The notes under the pieces: generated by a model
Databases searched by the model: none
Seen by the model: the letters and a program-made list of their open reading frames with translations, nothing else
What the model was told of the DNA's origin: nothing
In this document: positions 43,896 to 54,700 of the stretch, piece after piece
How the letters are laid out: every line of letters starts with the position of its first letter
Position numbering within the stretch: the first letter of the stretch is position 1
Position numbers and translations under genes: made by a program
NCBI GenBank assembly: GCA_900318345.1
Contig: ONKD01000012.1
Coordinates: 104,168-168,167 of the forward strand
Direction of reading: 5' to 3'
DNA length: 64,000 nt
DNA from: an uncultured Prevotellaceae bacterium
Lineage (GTDB): Bacteria > Bacteroidota > Bacteroidia > Bacteroidales > Muribaculaceae

Positions 43896-46800
43896 ATGAA
43901 AGAGAAAAGATTACTTTCACTGTTGTTGACAGTCATGCTGTCGATAGCAGCTTTTGCACAGAATCAGGCCATCACAGGTACTGTCGTTGATCCCAACGGC
44001 GAGCCGGTGATTGGTGCCACGATTGTGCAGAAGGGCACGTCGAACACCACCGTTACGGACTTCGACGGCAATTTCTCCATCAATGCACCTGCTGGTGCTG
44101 AGTTGGAAATCACTTATGTGGGCTATGGCAAGCAGACCGTGCTGGCCAGCCAGAACATGCAAATCACCATCACCGAGGACGCTGAGTTGCTCAACGAGGT
44201 AGTGGTGATTGGTTATGGTGTACAGAAGAAGAGCGTTGTGACAGCGTCTATCGCCAAGGTTTCATCTGAGGACCTAGCCGGTAAGACCCGCCTGCGCGCC
44301 GAGGATGCCCTCAAGGGTATGGCCGCTGGTGTCAACGTCACCTCGTCTTCAGGTCAGCCTGGTTCTCAGTCGATGATCCGCATCCGCGGTATCGGCACCA
44401 TCAACAACTCTAACCCTCTCTACATTATTGATGGCATGCCCACCGACCAGTATGGTATGGAGAGCGTGAACCCCAATGACATTGAGAGTATCGAGGTGCT
44501 GAAGGATGCCGCATCGGGTGCCATCTATGGTGCTCGCGCCGCCAATGGTGTGATCCTCGTGACCACCAAGAGGGGCAAAATGGGAAAGGCCAGCATCAAC
44601 TACGACTTCTCCTATGGCTGGCAGAGCGCCTGGAGAAAGCGCAGCGTGACCGGTGCCACCGACTATGCAATCCTGCAGAACGAGCGCCGCGTGCAGAACG
44701 GTTTGTCACCGCTTTATCTCGATCCCTACAACCTGACTGACGCCAATGGCGACAAGATCGTGGGCTTCGGTACCAACTGGCAGGACCTCCTCTTTAACGA
44801 CAACGCTCCCATCATGCAGCATGATATCTCGGTGAGCGGTGCATCTGAGAAGGTGAACTACTACGTTTCGCTGGGTTACTTCACCCAGGACGGTATCGTT
44901 GGCGGTAACTACGGCCAGTCTAACTATGACCGTTTGACCATCCGCACCAACAACCAGTTCAACCTCATCGACGCTACCAAGGAGCGCAACTTCCTGAACA
45001 AGCTCGACCTGGGTGCCAACCTTTCTTACATGCGCGTGCACAGCACGGGCATCGAGGCCAACTCCACTTGGGGCTCTCCCCTGGGTTCGGCCCTCTATCT
45101 CGCTCCCACGCTGCCCGTCACCCTGAGAGGCACTGTCGCCCAGGAGATGATTGACCGCTATAGCGCTTATGACCTTTATAAAGATGAGAACGGCAATCCT
45201 TATACGATTCCCGGATTCATCGGCAGCTATCAGGAGCAGAACAACCCCATCGCTATGATGCAGGGTACCCCTAACAAGAACTGGAGCCACAAGTTCATGC
45301 CCAAGTTCTCGATTGACCTGCAACTGTGGGATGCACTGAAGTATCACTTCACCTACAGCGCCGAGCTCTCGTTCTGGGGCTACGATGGCGCAACCAAGCA
45401 GATGTACTACCTCTCGGGTAACAACAATGCCGACCACACCTCGGCAGTCGCCTTCAAGGGTAACAACAACACCTGGCAGGTGGAGAATACCGTGACCTAT
45501 GACAAGACCTTCGGCAAGCACACCATCGGCGTCGTGCTCGGCCAGAGTGCCTTGAAGTTCAAGGGTGATGAGCTGGGTGGCTCTCACTGGAATCTCGTGA
45601 ACCCTGACAAGCCCAGCATCAACTACACCACCGGTGGCGATCTTGAAATCTCGACCGATGCCGATGGCAAGATGACGGGTGCGACAAGCCTCGTTGGCGT
45701 GTGGGGTGGTCCCTACACCGAGCACCGCCTGTCGTCATTGTTTGCTCGTGTGAGCTACAACTATGACGAGCGTTACATGTTCCAGGCAACCGTGCGCCGT
45801 GACGGTTCGAGCCGCTTCGGTTCCAACCACAAGTATGGTGTGTTCCCCTCATTCTCGCTGGGATGGAACATCATGAATGAGAAGTTCATGGAGGATCAGC
45901 GCGACTGGCTGAGCAACATGAAGCTGCGCTTCAGCTGGGGTAAGAACGGTAACGACAACATCGGTGACTTTGCTTACACCACACTGACGACAATCGGCAA
46001 CACCAGTAACTACTACTTCGGACAGACCGCTGCCATGGTTTACGGCTCCAAGGCTAACCGCCTGGCTAACGAGGACCTGAAGTGGGAGGAGAGCGAACAG
46101 ACCGACCTCGGTATCGACTTCGGCTTCTGGAACAACAAGTTGACCTTCAGTGTTGACTACTACATCAAGAAGACCAACGGTATGATCATCGAGATGCCCA
46201 TCCCCAGCTACGTGGGTGAGGCCCGCCCGCTGGCCAACGTGGGTGACATGGAGAACAGCGGTGTCGAGTTTGAGCTCGGTTACCGTTGGAACGTTGCCGA
46301 CGTGCACTTCGCCTTGAGGGGCAACGCTTCCTACCTGAAGAACAAGCTGAAGAACCTGGGTAACGACACCGGCTTCCTGAACTATGGCATCAGCCAGTTC
46401 AGCGATGGTGGCACTCGTGCCGAGAATGGCCAGCCCTTCCCCTTCTTCTATGGTTACAAGACCGACGGTATCATCCAGAACATGGCCGAGGCCGAGGCTT
46501 ACAACAGCAAGTATGGCGCATCGGTTAATCCTGGTGACTTCCGCTTTGTGGACACCAATGGTGACAACAAGATCAACAGCGACGACCGTACCAACATCGG
46601 TAATGGTGTGCCCGACTGGACCTTCGGTTTGAACTTCGATATGGACTGGAGAGGCTTTGACTTTGGCGTCTTCTTCCAGGGCGTACATGGTGCCGACGTC
46701 TTTGACGCCACCTACCGCCAGGATATCGCCTCGGGCAACTATCCCACTTGGGTGCTCCAGCGCTGGACTGGCGAGGGCACCAGCAACACCGTGCCTACCC

Positions 46801-47084
46801 TGGGCGACTCCAAGAACTGGGTATGCAGTGACATGTACATCCAGGATGGCAGCTACCTGCGCCTGAAGAACATCACCCTGGGTTACACCTTGAACCGTTA
46901 CCTCACCAGCAAGATCGGCATCAGCCGCCTGCGCATCTACGGTCGTGCCGAGAATCTCGTTACCTGGACCAAGTATTGGGGCTTCGATCCTGAGATTGGT
47001 TCTGGTGCTACCAGCCTTGGCGTGGATTACGGTGTTTATCCGCAAGCCCGCGTATTCACTGTCGGCTTCAACGTCTCATTCTAA
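43896..47084 (+). CDS. susC: SusC/RagA-type TonB-dependent transporter
   Basis: A 1062-residue outer-membrane protein. Signal peptide (MKEKRLLSLLLTVMLSIAAFA), carboxypeptidase-D regulatory-like domain (~25-105, with GTVVDPNGEPVIGATI), TonB box and plug (~110-230: EVVVIGYGVQKKSVVTASI, then ARAANGVILVTTKRG), and a 22-strand barrel with the SusC signature up to the C-terminal aromatic residue (VGFNVSF). It imports the oligosaccharides captured by SusD with energy from TonB-ExbBD. The following gene is its SusD partner, 24 bases away. The cargo is inferred from the downstream enzymes: beta-1,3/1,4-glucan oligomers. Confidence 0.97.
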   Translation: MKEKRLLSLLLTVMLSIAAFAQNQAITGTVVDPNGEPVIGATIVQKGTSNTTVTDFDGNFSINAPAGAELEITYVGYGKQTVLASQNMQITITEDAELLNEVVVIGYGVQKKSVVTASIAKVSSEDLAGKTRLRAEDALKGMAAGVNVTSSSGQPGSQSMIRIRGIGTINNSNPLYIIDGMPTDQYGMESVNPNDIESIEVLKDAASGAIYGARAANGVILVTTKRGKMGKASINYDFSYGWQSAWRKRSVTGATDYAILQNERRVQNGLSPLYLDPYNLTDANGDKIVGFGTNWQDLLFNDNAPIMQHDISVSGASEKVNYYVSLGYFTQDGIVGGNYGQSNYDRLTIRTNNQFNLIDATKERNFLNKLDLGANLSYMRVHSTGIEANSTWGSPLGSALYLAPTLPVTLRGTVAQEMIDRYSAYDLYKDENGNPYTIPGFIGSYQEQNNPIAMMQGTPNKNWSHKFMPKFSIDLQLWDALKYHFTYSAELSFWGYDGATKQMYYLSGNNNADHTSAVAFKGNNNTWQVENTVTYDKTFGKHTIGVVLGQSALKFKGDELGGSHWNLVNPDKPSINYTTGGDLEISTDADGKMTGATSLVGVWGGPYTEHRLSSLFARVSYNYDERYMFQATVRRDGSSRFGSNHKYGVFPSFSLGWNIMNEKFMEDQRDWLSNMKLRFSWGKNGNDNIGDFAYTTLTTIGNTSNYYFGQTAAMVYGSKANRLANEDLKWEESEQTDLGIDFGFWNNKLTFSVDYYIKKTNGMIIEMPIPSYVGEARPLANVGDMENSGVEFELGYRWNVADVHFALRGNASYLKNKLKNLGNDTGFLNYGISQFSDGGTRAENGQPFPFFYGYKTDGIIQNMAEAEAYNSKYGASVNPGDFRFVDTNGDNKINSDDRTNIGNGVPDWTFGLNFDMDWRGFDFGVFFQGVHGADVFDATYRQDIASGNYPTWVLQRWTGEGTSNTVPTLGDSKNWVCSDMYIQDGSYLRLKNITLGYTLNRYLTSKIGISRLRIYGRAENLVTWTKYWGFDPEIGSGATSLGVDYGVYPQARVFTVGFNVSF

Positions 47085-47108
47085 CCAATCCTATAAAGAA
47101 TTATCAAT

Positions 47109-48644
47109 ATGAAAAAGCATATTTCAATCATAGCAGGCCTGTGTGCAGCATTTTTTGCACTGACTTCCTGCAGCGACGATTTTCTTGAGGTGAAGAACCC
47201 GACGGGCGAGCCTCTAGAGGAATATTACACCACCGAGGCTGCCCTCAATGAGGCACTCACTGCAGCCTATGCTCCCCTGCACTGGCCCGATTGGGACGGT
47301 ACAGCCTATAATGACCTGACGGTTGACGGTGAAATCATGGGTGATGACTTTTGGGTAGGCGGTTCGGATAACACCGACAACCAGCACTGGCATCGTCTGT
47401 TCAATTTCGCTGCCGACGGTAACAATACCCTTGCTACCCTGTGGGGCGACTTCTACAGCGGTATCAAGCGCTGCAATGACGCCATCAAGTATGCTTCGTG
47501 GGAAGGTGAGGCTAGTGCTGACTTCCGCCGTTCGATGGAGATGCAGGCCCGTTTGCTTCGCGTGTACTATTACAATATCCTGTGGCACTACTATGGCAAC
47601 GTTCCCTTCTATCTGGAGAACCTCTCACTGCCCTACACTGCTCAGCAGATGAGTGCCGATGAGATTTACAACCAGCTCTTGCCCGAGCTCGAGGAGATTA
47701 TCGCTTCGGGCGTGTTGCCCATGCGTTGGCCCAATGCCGAGGCAGGTCGCGTGAGCCAGGCATTTGCTTACATGCTCTATGCCGAGATGGTCATGTACCA
47801 GAACGACAACAGCCGTTATGCTCAGGCCCTGGGCTACATGAAGCAGATCATTGCCGACAGCAACTACAAGCTCAATCCCAGCTTCTATGACCTGTGGCAG
47901 GAGAGTGGCGAGTGGTGCGCCGAGAGCATCTTCGAGATCAACTACAACGACGATCAGGCCCAGCGTGACTGGGGCACGGCAATGGCAGCCGGTGGTACCG
48001 TATTCCCCACCCTGTGCTCACCCAATGGTTGGGGCGGCGGCGAAGGCTGGGACAGCGGTAACGACGGTTGGGGCTTCCTGCCCATGCGTGTCGAGACTTA
48101 CAACATGTATGCCGAGAACGACTTGCGTCGCGACGTGACCTGCTGGGACGTGCGTGGCTACAGCTACACCGAGCGCTACCAGGACACCCACATCTGGCAC
48201 GGCAAGTATCGTCCGCAGTCTGCCAACAATCAGGACTGCCCGACCTCCAAGAACCTGAACTATAACAACAACAAGCGCATCTATCGCTATGCCGAGACCC
48301 TGCTGAATGCTGCTGAGCTGCTTCTCCAAACCGGAGGCAGTGTAGCCGAGGCTACCGGTTATGTGAACGAGGTTCGCGCTCGTGCTGGTCTTGATGGCCT
48401 CACCAATGTCACCATCGACGACATCTTCAACGAGCGTCACTTGGAATTCTGTGGCGAGGGCAAGCGCTACTTTGACCTCGTGCGTGCTGAGGGCATCGCT
48501 GGTGCTACTCAGAAGGCTTCTACCGTTTTGGTTCCCGACAGCTACGGCTATCGCACCAATAGCTGGACCCCCAGTAAGAAATACATCCCTCTGGCACAGT
48601 CTGAGCTTGATGCTGATCCCACGCTGGTTCAAAATAACTATTAA
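47109..48644 (+). CDS. susD: SusD/RagB-type glycan-binding lipoprotein
   Basis: A 511-residue protein with a lipoprotein signal (MKKHISIIAGLCAAFFALTSCSD; Cys21 would be lipidated) and the SusD helical fold: an N-terminal EVKNPTGEPLEEYYT region, TPR helices, and the C-terminal LEFCGEGKRYFDLVRAEG motif seen in most SusD proteins. It caps the SusC barrel at the cell surface and binds glycan through surface aromatic residues. It comes between susC and a second surface lipoprotein, the usual order. Confidence 0.97.
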   Translation: MKKHISIIAGLCAAFFALTSCSDDFLEVKNPTGEPLEEYYTTEAALNEALTAAYAPLHWPDWDGTAYNDLTVDGEIMGDDFWVGGSDNTDNQHWHRLFNFAADGNNTLATLWGDFYSGIKRCNDAIKYASWEGEASADFRRSMEMQARLLRVYYYNILWHYYGNVPFYLENLSLPYTAQQMSADEIYNQLLPELEEIIASGVLPMRWPNAEAGRVSQAFAYMLYAEMVMYQNDNSRYAQALGYMKQIIADSNYKLNPSFYDLWQESGEWCAESIFEINYNDDQAQRDWGTAMAAGGTVFPTLCSPNGWGGGEGWDSGNDGWGFLPMRVETYNMYAENDLRRDVTCWDVRGYSYTERYQDTHIWHGKYRPQSANNQDCPTSKNLNYNNNKRIYRYAETLLNAAELLLQTGGSVAEATGYVNEVRARAGLDGLTNVTIDDIFNERHLEFCGEGKRYFDLVRAEGIAGATQKASTVLVPDSYGYRTNSWTPSKKYIPLAQSELDADPTLVQNNY

Positions 48645-48670
48645 TAATCACTAATTTAGAAATTAAAATT

Positions 48671-50605
48671 ATGATTACCAAGATAAACAAAATAAGCAGC
48701 GCAATAGCAATCATGTTATTGGCTATGGCTTTCACGGCCTGCTCGCCCGATGATTTCAACGGCGCAGATCCCAACGGTATCCCCACCGTGAGCGGTGTCG
48801 ACTTCAACATCTCGGTTGACCAGGAGACCAACCAGATGATAGCCAACTACACTCCGGAGCCTGGAACCTATCCCATCTGGATTCTTGACGGAACATCTTA
48901 CTCCACCCTGCAAGAGGTGGGTTACAAGAACAGCGAGGCTGGCACTCACACCATCGAGCTGCGCCTGGGTAACCGCAACGGCATCAGCCAGACCGGTATC
49001 AAGAAGGAATACACCTTCAACGAGTCAAAGATTGACTACACCAATGACTTCCGCCGCATCTGTGAGAAGGAGTGGCGCATCGACTACAGCGAGGTGGCAC
49101 ACCTTGCCTGCGGTCCTGCCGGAACTGCCGGAACAGGATGGTGGTCGGCCCAGCCAAACGAGAAGAAGGACTTTGGCGTGTATGACGACCGCCTCACCTT
49201 CACTGCCGAGACCCGCAAGGGCGGCACCTTCACCTACAATGCAGGTGAAGACGGCTTGACCTATGTGAACACTGGTACAAGCAAGTGGGGCCACCAGGAT
49301 GCAGACTGGGATGCCTCCATCGGCAACCAGACCAGCAGCTGGAGCTTCGAAGTGTATGACTGGGAAGATGCTGACGGCAACGTGACCAAGCAGACCTATA
49401 TCCAACTGGCTCCTAATACCGCCTTCCCTTACATCAGCTCTGATGCCCAGTATGAGAATCCCAAGTTCCGCATCGAGACCCTGACCGCCAAGAAGATGGT
49501 CCTCGTCTATGATGCTCCCGACCGCGGTATCGCTTGGCGCTTCATCTTCACCAGCGAGGACGAGGAGAAGGAATTTGACGGCTTCGATCCCAACAGCGAC
49601 TTCAACATGTGGAAGAATGTGGATTACAACATGTTCTTCTGGTACGCTCCCGGATGGAACCAGATTGCTGATCCCGGCTTTGAGGCCAACGGTAATGACT
49701 ATACCGTATTCCTGCCCGAGGCAACTACCGACCAGTGGCAGGCCCAAATGGCATTCAAGACCACTAACATCTCGACCTCGGCCGATCGCAACTATGACTT
49801 CTCTTGCATCCTCAATAGTGACAAGGACCTGAACGGTGTTACCGTGAAACTCGTGATGGATGGTGATGACAATGTCTTCTACTTTGCTGACCGCGTTGAC
49901 CTGAAGGCAGGCCAGGATTATATCTTCTGGAAGAGCGACATGCCCGGTATCGACATGGAGCGCGTGAACCTGTTCTTCGACTTCGGTGGCTGCCAAGCTG
50001 GTACGACCGTCAACATCTCCAACATCGTCCTCAAAGACCATGCTAACGATGACGGCACCGTGCTGCCCGTTACCCCCGACACTCCCACTGTTGACTGGGT
50101 TGACGTGAATTCGGCTGACAACCTGGGCGCCGGTTTCAACACGGCAGGCGTGATGACCTTCTGGTGGGCCGATGCTGGTTGGAGCCAGATTGCTGATCCC
50201 GGCTTCTCATTTGCCAACGGCGTTTACACCATCACGGCTAACGACGCTACCGCATCTGAGTGGCAGGCCCAGTGTGCCATCAATGGTGTGCCCCTGCACA
50301 TCGAGCAGGGCCAGGCCTATGACGTTCGCGTGACCATCACCACCAACATGGAACTGGGTCGTGCTACCGTCAAGGTGAACAAGGATCCCGACGTGACCAA
50401 CGATCCCAACACGTTGTGCTACAAGGGCGACTTCGTCCTAGAGGATGGCGAGAACGTGCTCCAGTTCATTGGTGTGGTTGCCAAGAATGGTAATGAAGAA
50501 ATCTCATTTGACCAGGGCAAGTTCATCCTTGACTTTGGTGGTTGTCCCGCTGGCTTTGAGGCTAAGGTGAGTGACATTATCATCCAAAAGCACAAGGCTG
50601 AATAA
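48671..50605 (+). CDS. Surface glycan-binding lipoprotein (SusE/F position) with duplicated CBM-like module
   Basis: A 644-residue lipoprotein (MITKINKISSAIAIMLLAMA, then TACSPD). The N-terminal part (~35-110) is a PKD/immunoglobulin-like spacer, then ~120-310 an unassigned beta-rich domain. The last 320 residues are two copies of one module: residues ~315-455 (WYAPGWNQIADPGFE, then QWQAQMAFK) and ~485-640 (WWADAGWSQIADPGFS, then EWQAQCAI). The pattern resembles CBM4-like modules that bind beta-glucans. It should hold glucan at the outer surface for SusCD. Assignment as glycan binder rests on position and this module. Confidence 0.85.
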   Translation: MITKINKISSAIAIMLLAMAFTACSPDDFNGADPNGIPTVSGVDFNISVDQETNQMIANYTPEPGTYPIWILDGTSYSTLQEVGYKNSEAGTHTIELRLGNRNGISQTGIKKEYTFNESKIDYTNDFRRICEKEWRIDYSEVAHLACGPAGTAGTGWWSAQPNEKKDFGVYDDRLTFTAETRKGGTFTYNAGEDGLTYVNTGTSKWGHQDADWDASIGNQTSSWSFEVYDWEDADGNVTKQTYIQLAPNTAFPYISSDAQYENPKFRIETLTAKKMVLVYDAPDRGIAWRFIFTSEDEEKEFDGFDPNSDFNMWKNVDYNMFFWYAPGWNQIADPGFEANGNDYTVFLPEATTDQWQAQMAFKTTNISTSADRNYDFSCILNSDKDLNGVTVKLVMDGDDNVFYFADRVDLKAGQDYIFWKSDMPGIDMERVNLFFDFGGCQAGTTVNISNIVLKDHANDDGTVLPVTPDTPTVDWVDVNSADNLGAGFNTAGVMTFWWADAGWSQIADPGFSFANGVYTITANDATASEWQAQCAINGVPLHIEQGQAYDVRVTITTNMELGRATVKVNKDPDVTNDPNTLCYKGDFVLEDGENVLQFIGVVAKNGNEEISFDQGKFILDFGGCPAGFEAKVSDIIIQKHKAE

Positions 50606-50613
50606 TATTAAAG

Positions 50614-51720
50614 ATGAAACGTTACATGCTTCATACGCTTTTGCTATCTCTCGCCGCAGCCCTTCTTTGGGGCTGCGGGGGAGACGGCAAGGATGAGCCG
50701 ACTCCTGCAGTAACTATTACTGTCTCGCAGGAAAGCATCTCTGTTCCTGCCAGCGGTGGTGAATACACCATCAGTGTCACCACCACGGGCAAGGAGTGGG
50801 GCGCCTATGATAACAAGGACTTTATCGCCTTTGACACCAAGAATACCACGTCACAGTCGGGCTCAATAACAATCACCGTAGATGCCAATCCTCTTACGGA
50901 GGCTCGCTCTGGTGAGGTGACCATCCAGTCGGGTGCTGCCCGCAAGACCATCAGCATCACGCAAGAGGCGGCCGAGGAGTCACCCTATTATGCGCCCGAT
51001 GGTTACACCCTCGTTTGGCACGACGAGTTCGATAAGGGCACGGAGTTGAACGGCGACGACTGGAGGCACGAGGTTCAGAACAGCGGTTGGGTAAATCACG
51101 AGTTGCAGAACTACGTGAACCACACGACTCCCAACGGCAAGCTCGTTACCGAGATCCGTGACGGCAAGCTTCGCATCACCGCACTCAAGGAGAACGGCAA
51201 GATTTACTCTGGCCGCGTGTATGCCAAGGATAAACAGGGCTGGAAGTATGGCTACATCGAGGCCAGCATCAAGCTGCCGAAGGGCAAGGGCACCTGGCCC
51301 GCCTTCTGGATGATGCCTGTTAACTTCCATTCATGGCCCGCCGACGGTGAGATCGACATCATGGAAGAGGTGGGTTATCACCCCAACTATGTGTCATCGA
51401 GCCTGCATGCCAATGCACACGTGCACTCCAACGGTACTCAGGTGACCCACGAGATGTATTGCGAGGGTGCCGAGGGTGAGTTCCACACCTATGCCATCGA
51501 ATGGACGGCTCAGAACATCACTACCTATGTGGATGGCAATGTGCAGCTGAGCTATGACAACCGTGGCTTGGGTCGTGACGATTGGCCCTATGACGACCCG
51601 TTCTATGTCATCCTCAACCTCGCATGGGGTGGAGACTGGGGTGGTGCTCAAGGCGTTGACGAGAACGCCCTGCCCGTCACCATGGAGGTGGACTACGTGC
51701 GCGTTTTCCAAAAGAAGTAA
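50614..51720 (+). CDS. GH16 endo-beta-glucanase (laminarinase/lichenase type) with BACON domain, lipoprotein
   Basis: A 368-residue lipoprotein (signal then LLWGCGGD). Residues ~33-118 are a BACON domain (ITVSQESISVPASGGEYTIS), often a surface spacer. Residues ~128-366 are a GH16 domain; the catalytic motif is DGEIDIMEEVG with Glu246 as nucleophile, Asp248 and Glu251 as acid/base. The W-x-N-x-E-L-Q-N-Y strand (GWVNHELQNYV) is the usual mark of laminarinase-like GH16. It should cut beta-1,3 or mixed beta-1,3/1,4-glucan at internal bonds on the cell surface. Nine bases after the preceding stop, so co-transcribed. Confidence 0.95.
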   Translation: MKRYMLHTLLLSLAAALLWGCGGDGKDEPTPAVTITVSQESISVPASGGEYTISVTTTGKEWGAYDNKDFIAFDTKNTTSQSGSITITVDANPLTEARSGEVTIQSGAARKTISITQEAAEESPYYAPDGYTLVWHDEFDKGTELNGDDWRHEVQNSGWVNHELQNYVNHTTPNGKLVTEIRDGKLRITALKENGKIYSGRVYAKDKQGWKYGYIEASIKLPKGKGTWPAFWMMPVNFHSWPADGEIDIMEEVGYHPNYVSSSLHANAHVHSNGTQVTHEMYCEGAEGEFHTYAIEWTAQNITTYVDGNVQLSYDNRGLGRDDWPYDDPFYVILNLAWGGDWGGAQGVDENALPVTMEVDYVRVFQKK

Positions 51721-51741
51721 CGCTTTAACCTAAAAGACTTT

Positions 51742-54700
51742 ATGAGAGGATCATTTTTAATCATACTCTCTCTTATTCTTGCCTTGGGGCTTCATGCAAA
51801 GCCCCAAGGCAAGTTTGTCCGTGTGGAAGGTGCCGACCTGGTGCAACCTAACGGAGAGAAACTTTATATCCAAGGTACAAATCTGGGCAACTGGCTCAAT
51901 CCCGAGGGCTACATGTTCGGCTTCAGCAAGACCAATTCGCCCTGGATGATCGACCTGATGATCAAGGAGGCCGTGGGTCCTGACTTTGCCGCTGATTTTT
52001 GGCGACAGTTCAAGGACAATTACATCACTCGTGCCGACATCAACTTCATCGCCCGCCAGGGGGCCAACACCATCCGCCTGCCCTTCAACTACAGGCTTTT
52101 CACCGACGAGGACTACATGGGTCGCGCCAAGAAACAAGACGGCTTTGCCCGCATCGACTCGGTGGTGAACTGGTGCCGTGCCGCTGCTCTCTATCTGATT
52201 CTTGACATGCACGATTGCCCAGGCGGTCAGACGGGTGACAACATTGACGATGGTCATGGCTACCCCTGGCTGTTTGAGAGCGAGCCGAGCCAGCAGTTGT
52301 TCATCGACATCTGGCAGCGCATCGCTGCCCGCTACAAGGACGAGCCTGTGATTCTCGGTTATGAGTTGATGAATGAGCCGATAGCCCACTACTTTGAGAA
52401 CAAAGAGGAACTGAACAAGAAGCTTGAGCCGCTCTACAAGCGGACCGTACAAGCCATCCGCCAGGTGGACACCAATCACGTGATTCTGCTGGGTGGAGCC
52501 CGCTGGAACTCCGATTTCTACATGTTCAGCGACTGGAAATTTGATGACAACATCATGTACACTTGCCACCGCTACGGTGGCGATGCCACGGCCGAGGCCA
52601 TCAAGGATTACATCGACTTCCGCGACAAGACGGGTCTGCCGATGTATATGGGCGAGACGGGCCATAATACCATCGAGTGGCAAGCTCAGTTGGTCGACGT
52701 GATGAAGAAGGCCAACATTGGCTACACGTTCTGGCCCTACAAGAAGATTGACAACTCATGCATGATGGGCATCACCAGGCCCGAAATGTGGGATAGTATC
52801 GTCGTGAAGTATTCCGAGGCACCCCGAGGCACCTATAAGGAACTGCGCGAGGCACGTCTCGATCAGGCCACCTTCCGCAAGCTGCTGATGCAGTATGTGG
52901 AGAACAGCCGCTACGAGCATTGCACCCCGCAGATGGATTACATCCAGTCGCTGGGGTTAACGAGGCCAACGCCCATTTATCTTGACGAGACCATGCCCAT
53001 CGAGGCACGTGTCGAGGATGCTTTGTCACGCATGACGCTCGACGAGAAAATCGCCGTGATTCATGCTCAGAGCAAGTTCTCTTCGCCTGGTGTGAAGCGG
53101 TTAGGCTTTCCCGACTTCTGGACCGATGACGGACCTCACGGCGTGCGCCCCGATGTCCTGTGGGACGAGTGGGAGCAGGCTGGGCAGACCAATGACTCGT
53201 GTGTGGCATTTCCCGCTTTGACTTGCCTGGCCGCCTCGTGGAATCCCGAACTGGCGCGCCTCTATGGCCGCAGCCTGGGTGAGGAAGCGCGCTACCGTGG
53301 CAAGGATATGATCCTGGGACCTGGTGTGAACATCAACCGCACCCCGTTGAATGGCCGCAACTTTGAGTACATGGGCGAGGATCCCTTGCTGGCATCGCGC
53401 ATGGTGGTGCCCTATGTCCAGGGCTTGCAAAGCACGGGCACATCGGCCTGCGTGAAGCACTTCTGCCTCAACAACGACGAGGAATACCGCCACCAGGTCA
53501 ATGTCATCGTGAGTGACCGCGCTATGCGTGAGATTTACCTGCCCGCCTTTGAGGCCGCCGTTAAGGAAGGCCACACTTGGGGCATCATGGGATCTTACAA
53601 CCTGTACAAGAGCCAGCACTGCTGTCAAAACGAGTACACCCTCAACCAGATACTCAAGGGTGACTGGCAGTATGACGGCGTGGTGGTGAGCGACTGGGGT
53701 GGAACCCATGACACCGAGATGGCAGTGAAAAACGGTCTGGACATGGAGTTTGGCAGCTGGACCGATGGTCTAGCATGGGGCGCCAGCAACGCCTATGACG
53801 CTTACCACATGGCACTGCCCTACAAAAAGCTCATCCAGGAAGGCAAATTCACGACGCGTGAGCTCGATGAGAAGGTGAGCCGCGTGCTGCGTCTGTTCTT
53901 CCGCACGACCATGAGCAACAAGCGTGCCCAGGGTTACCTGTGCAGCGAGGCGCACTATGATGCCGCCTTGAAGATTGCCCAGGACGGTATCGTGCTGCTG
54001 CAGAACAAGCGCAATGTCCTGCCCATTGACTTGACCAACACCAAGCGTGTGCTGGTTGTCGGCGAGAACGCCATCAAGATGATGACCGTTGGCGGCGGCA
54101 GCAGTTCGCTCAAGGTGCAGCATGAGATCCTGCCCCTTGACGGCATCAAGACCCGCTTGGCTGGTACCGGCATCGAGGTGGACTATGCCCGCGGCTATGT
54201 GGGTGACACCACCGGTAACTACAATGGTGTGGTGGCCAAGCAATCGCTGGCCGACAACCGCTCAGCCAGCGAACTTATCGCCGAGGCTGTCGCTAAGGCT
54301 CAGGGTGCCGATTATGTCATCGTCTTCGGCGGCTTGAACAAGAGCGACTACCAGGATGCTGAGGGCCATGACCGCAAGCACATGGATATGCCCTATGGTC
54401 AAGATGAGCTGGTTGAGGCACTCGCTCGCGTGAACAAAAATGTCGTGTTTGTCAACATCTCGGGTGACGCTGTGGCCATGCCGTGGCGTGACAAGGTTCC
54501 TGCCATCGTGCAGGGCTGGTTCATCGGCAGCGAGACGGGAAAAGCGTTCGCCAGCATTCTCGTGGGTGATGCCAACCCCTCGGGCAAATTGCCCTTCACC
54601 TGGCCCGTGAACCTCAATGATATCGGCGCTCATGCTACAGGTTCCTATCCCGGCACCTGGCGCGAGGACCACAAGGTCATCGACGAGGAGTACAAGGAAG

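Noticed and set aside
45849-47045. Long antisense open frame of ~398 codons within susC
   Set aside because: Explained by the high GC third positions of susC; no motif, start or promoter.
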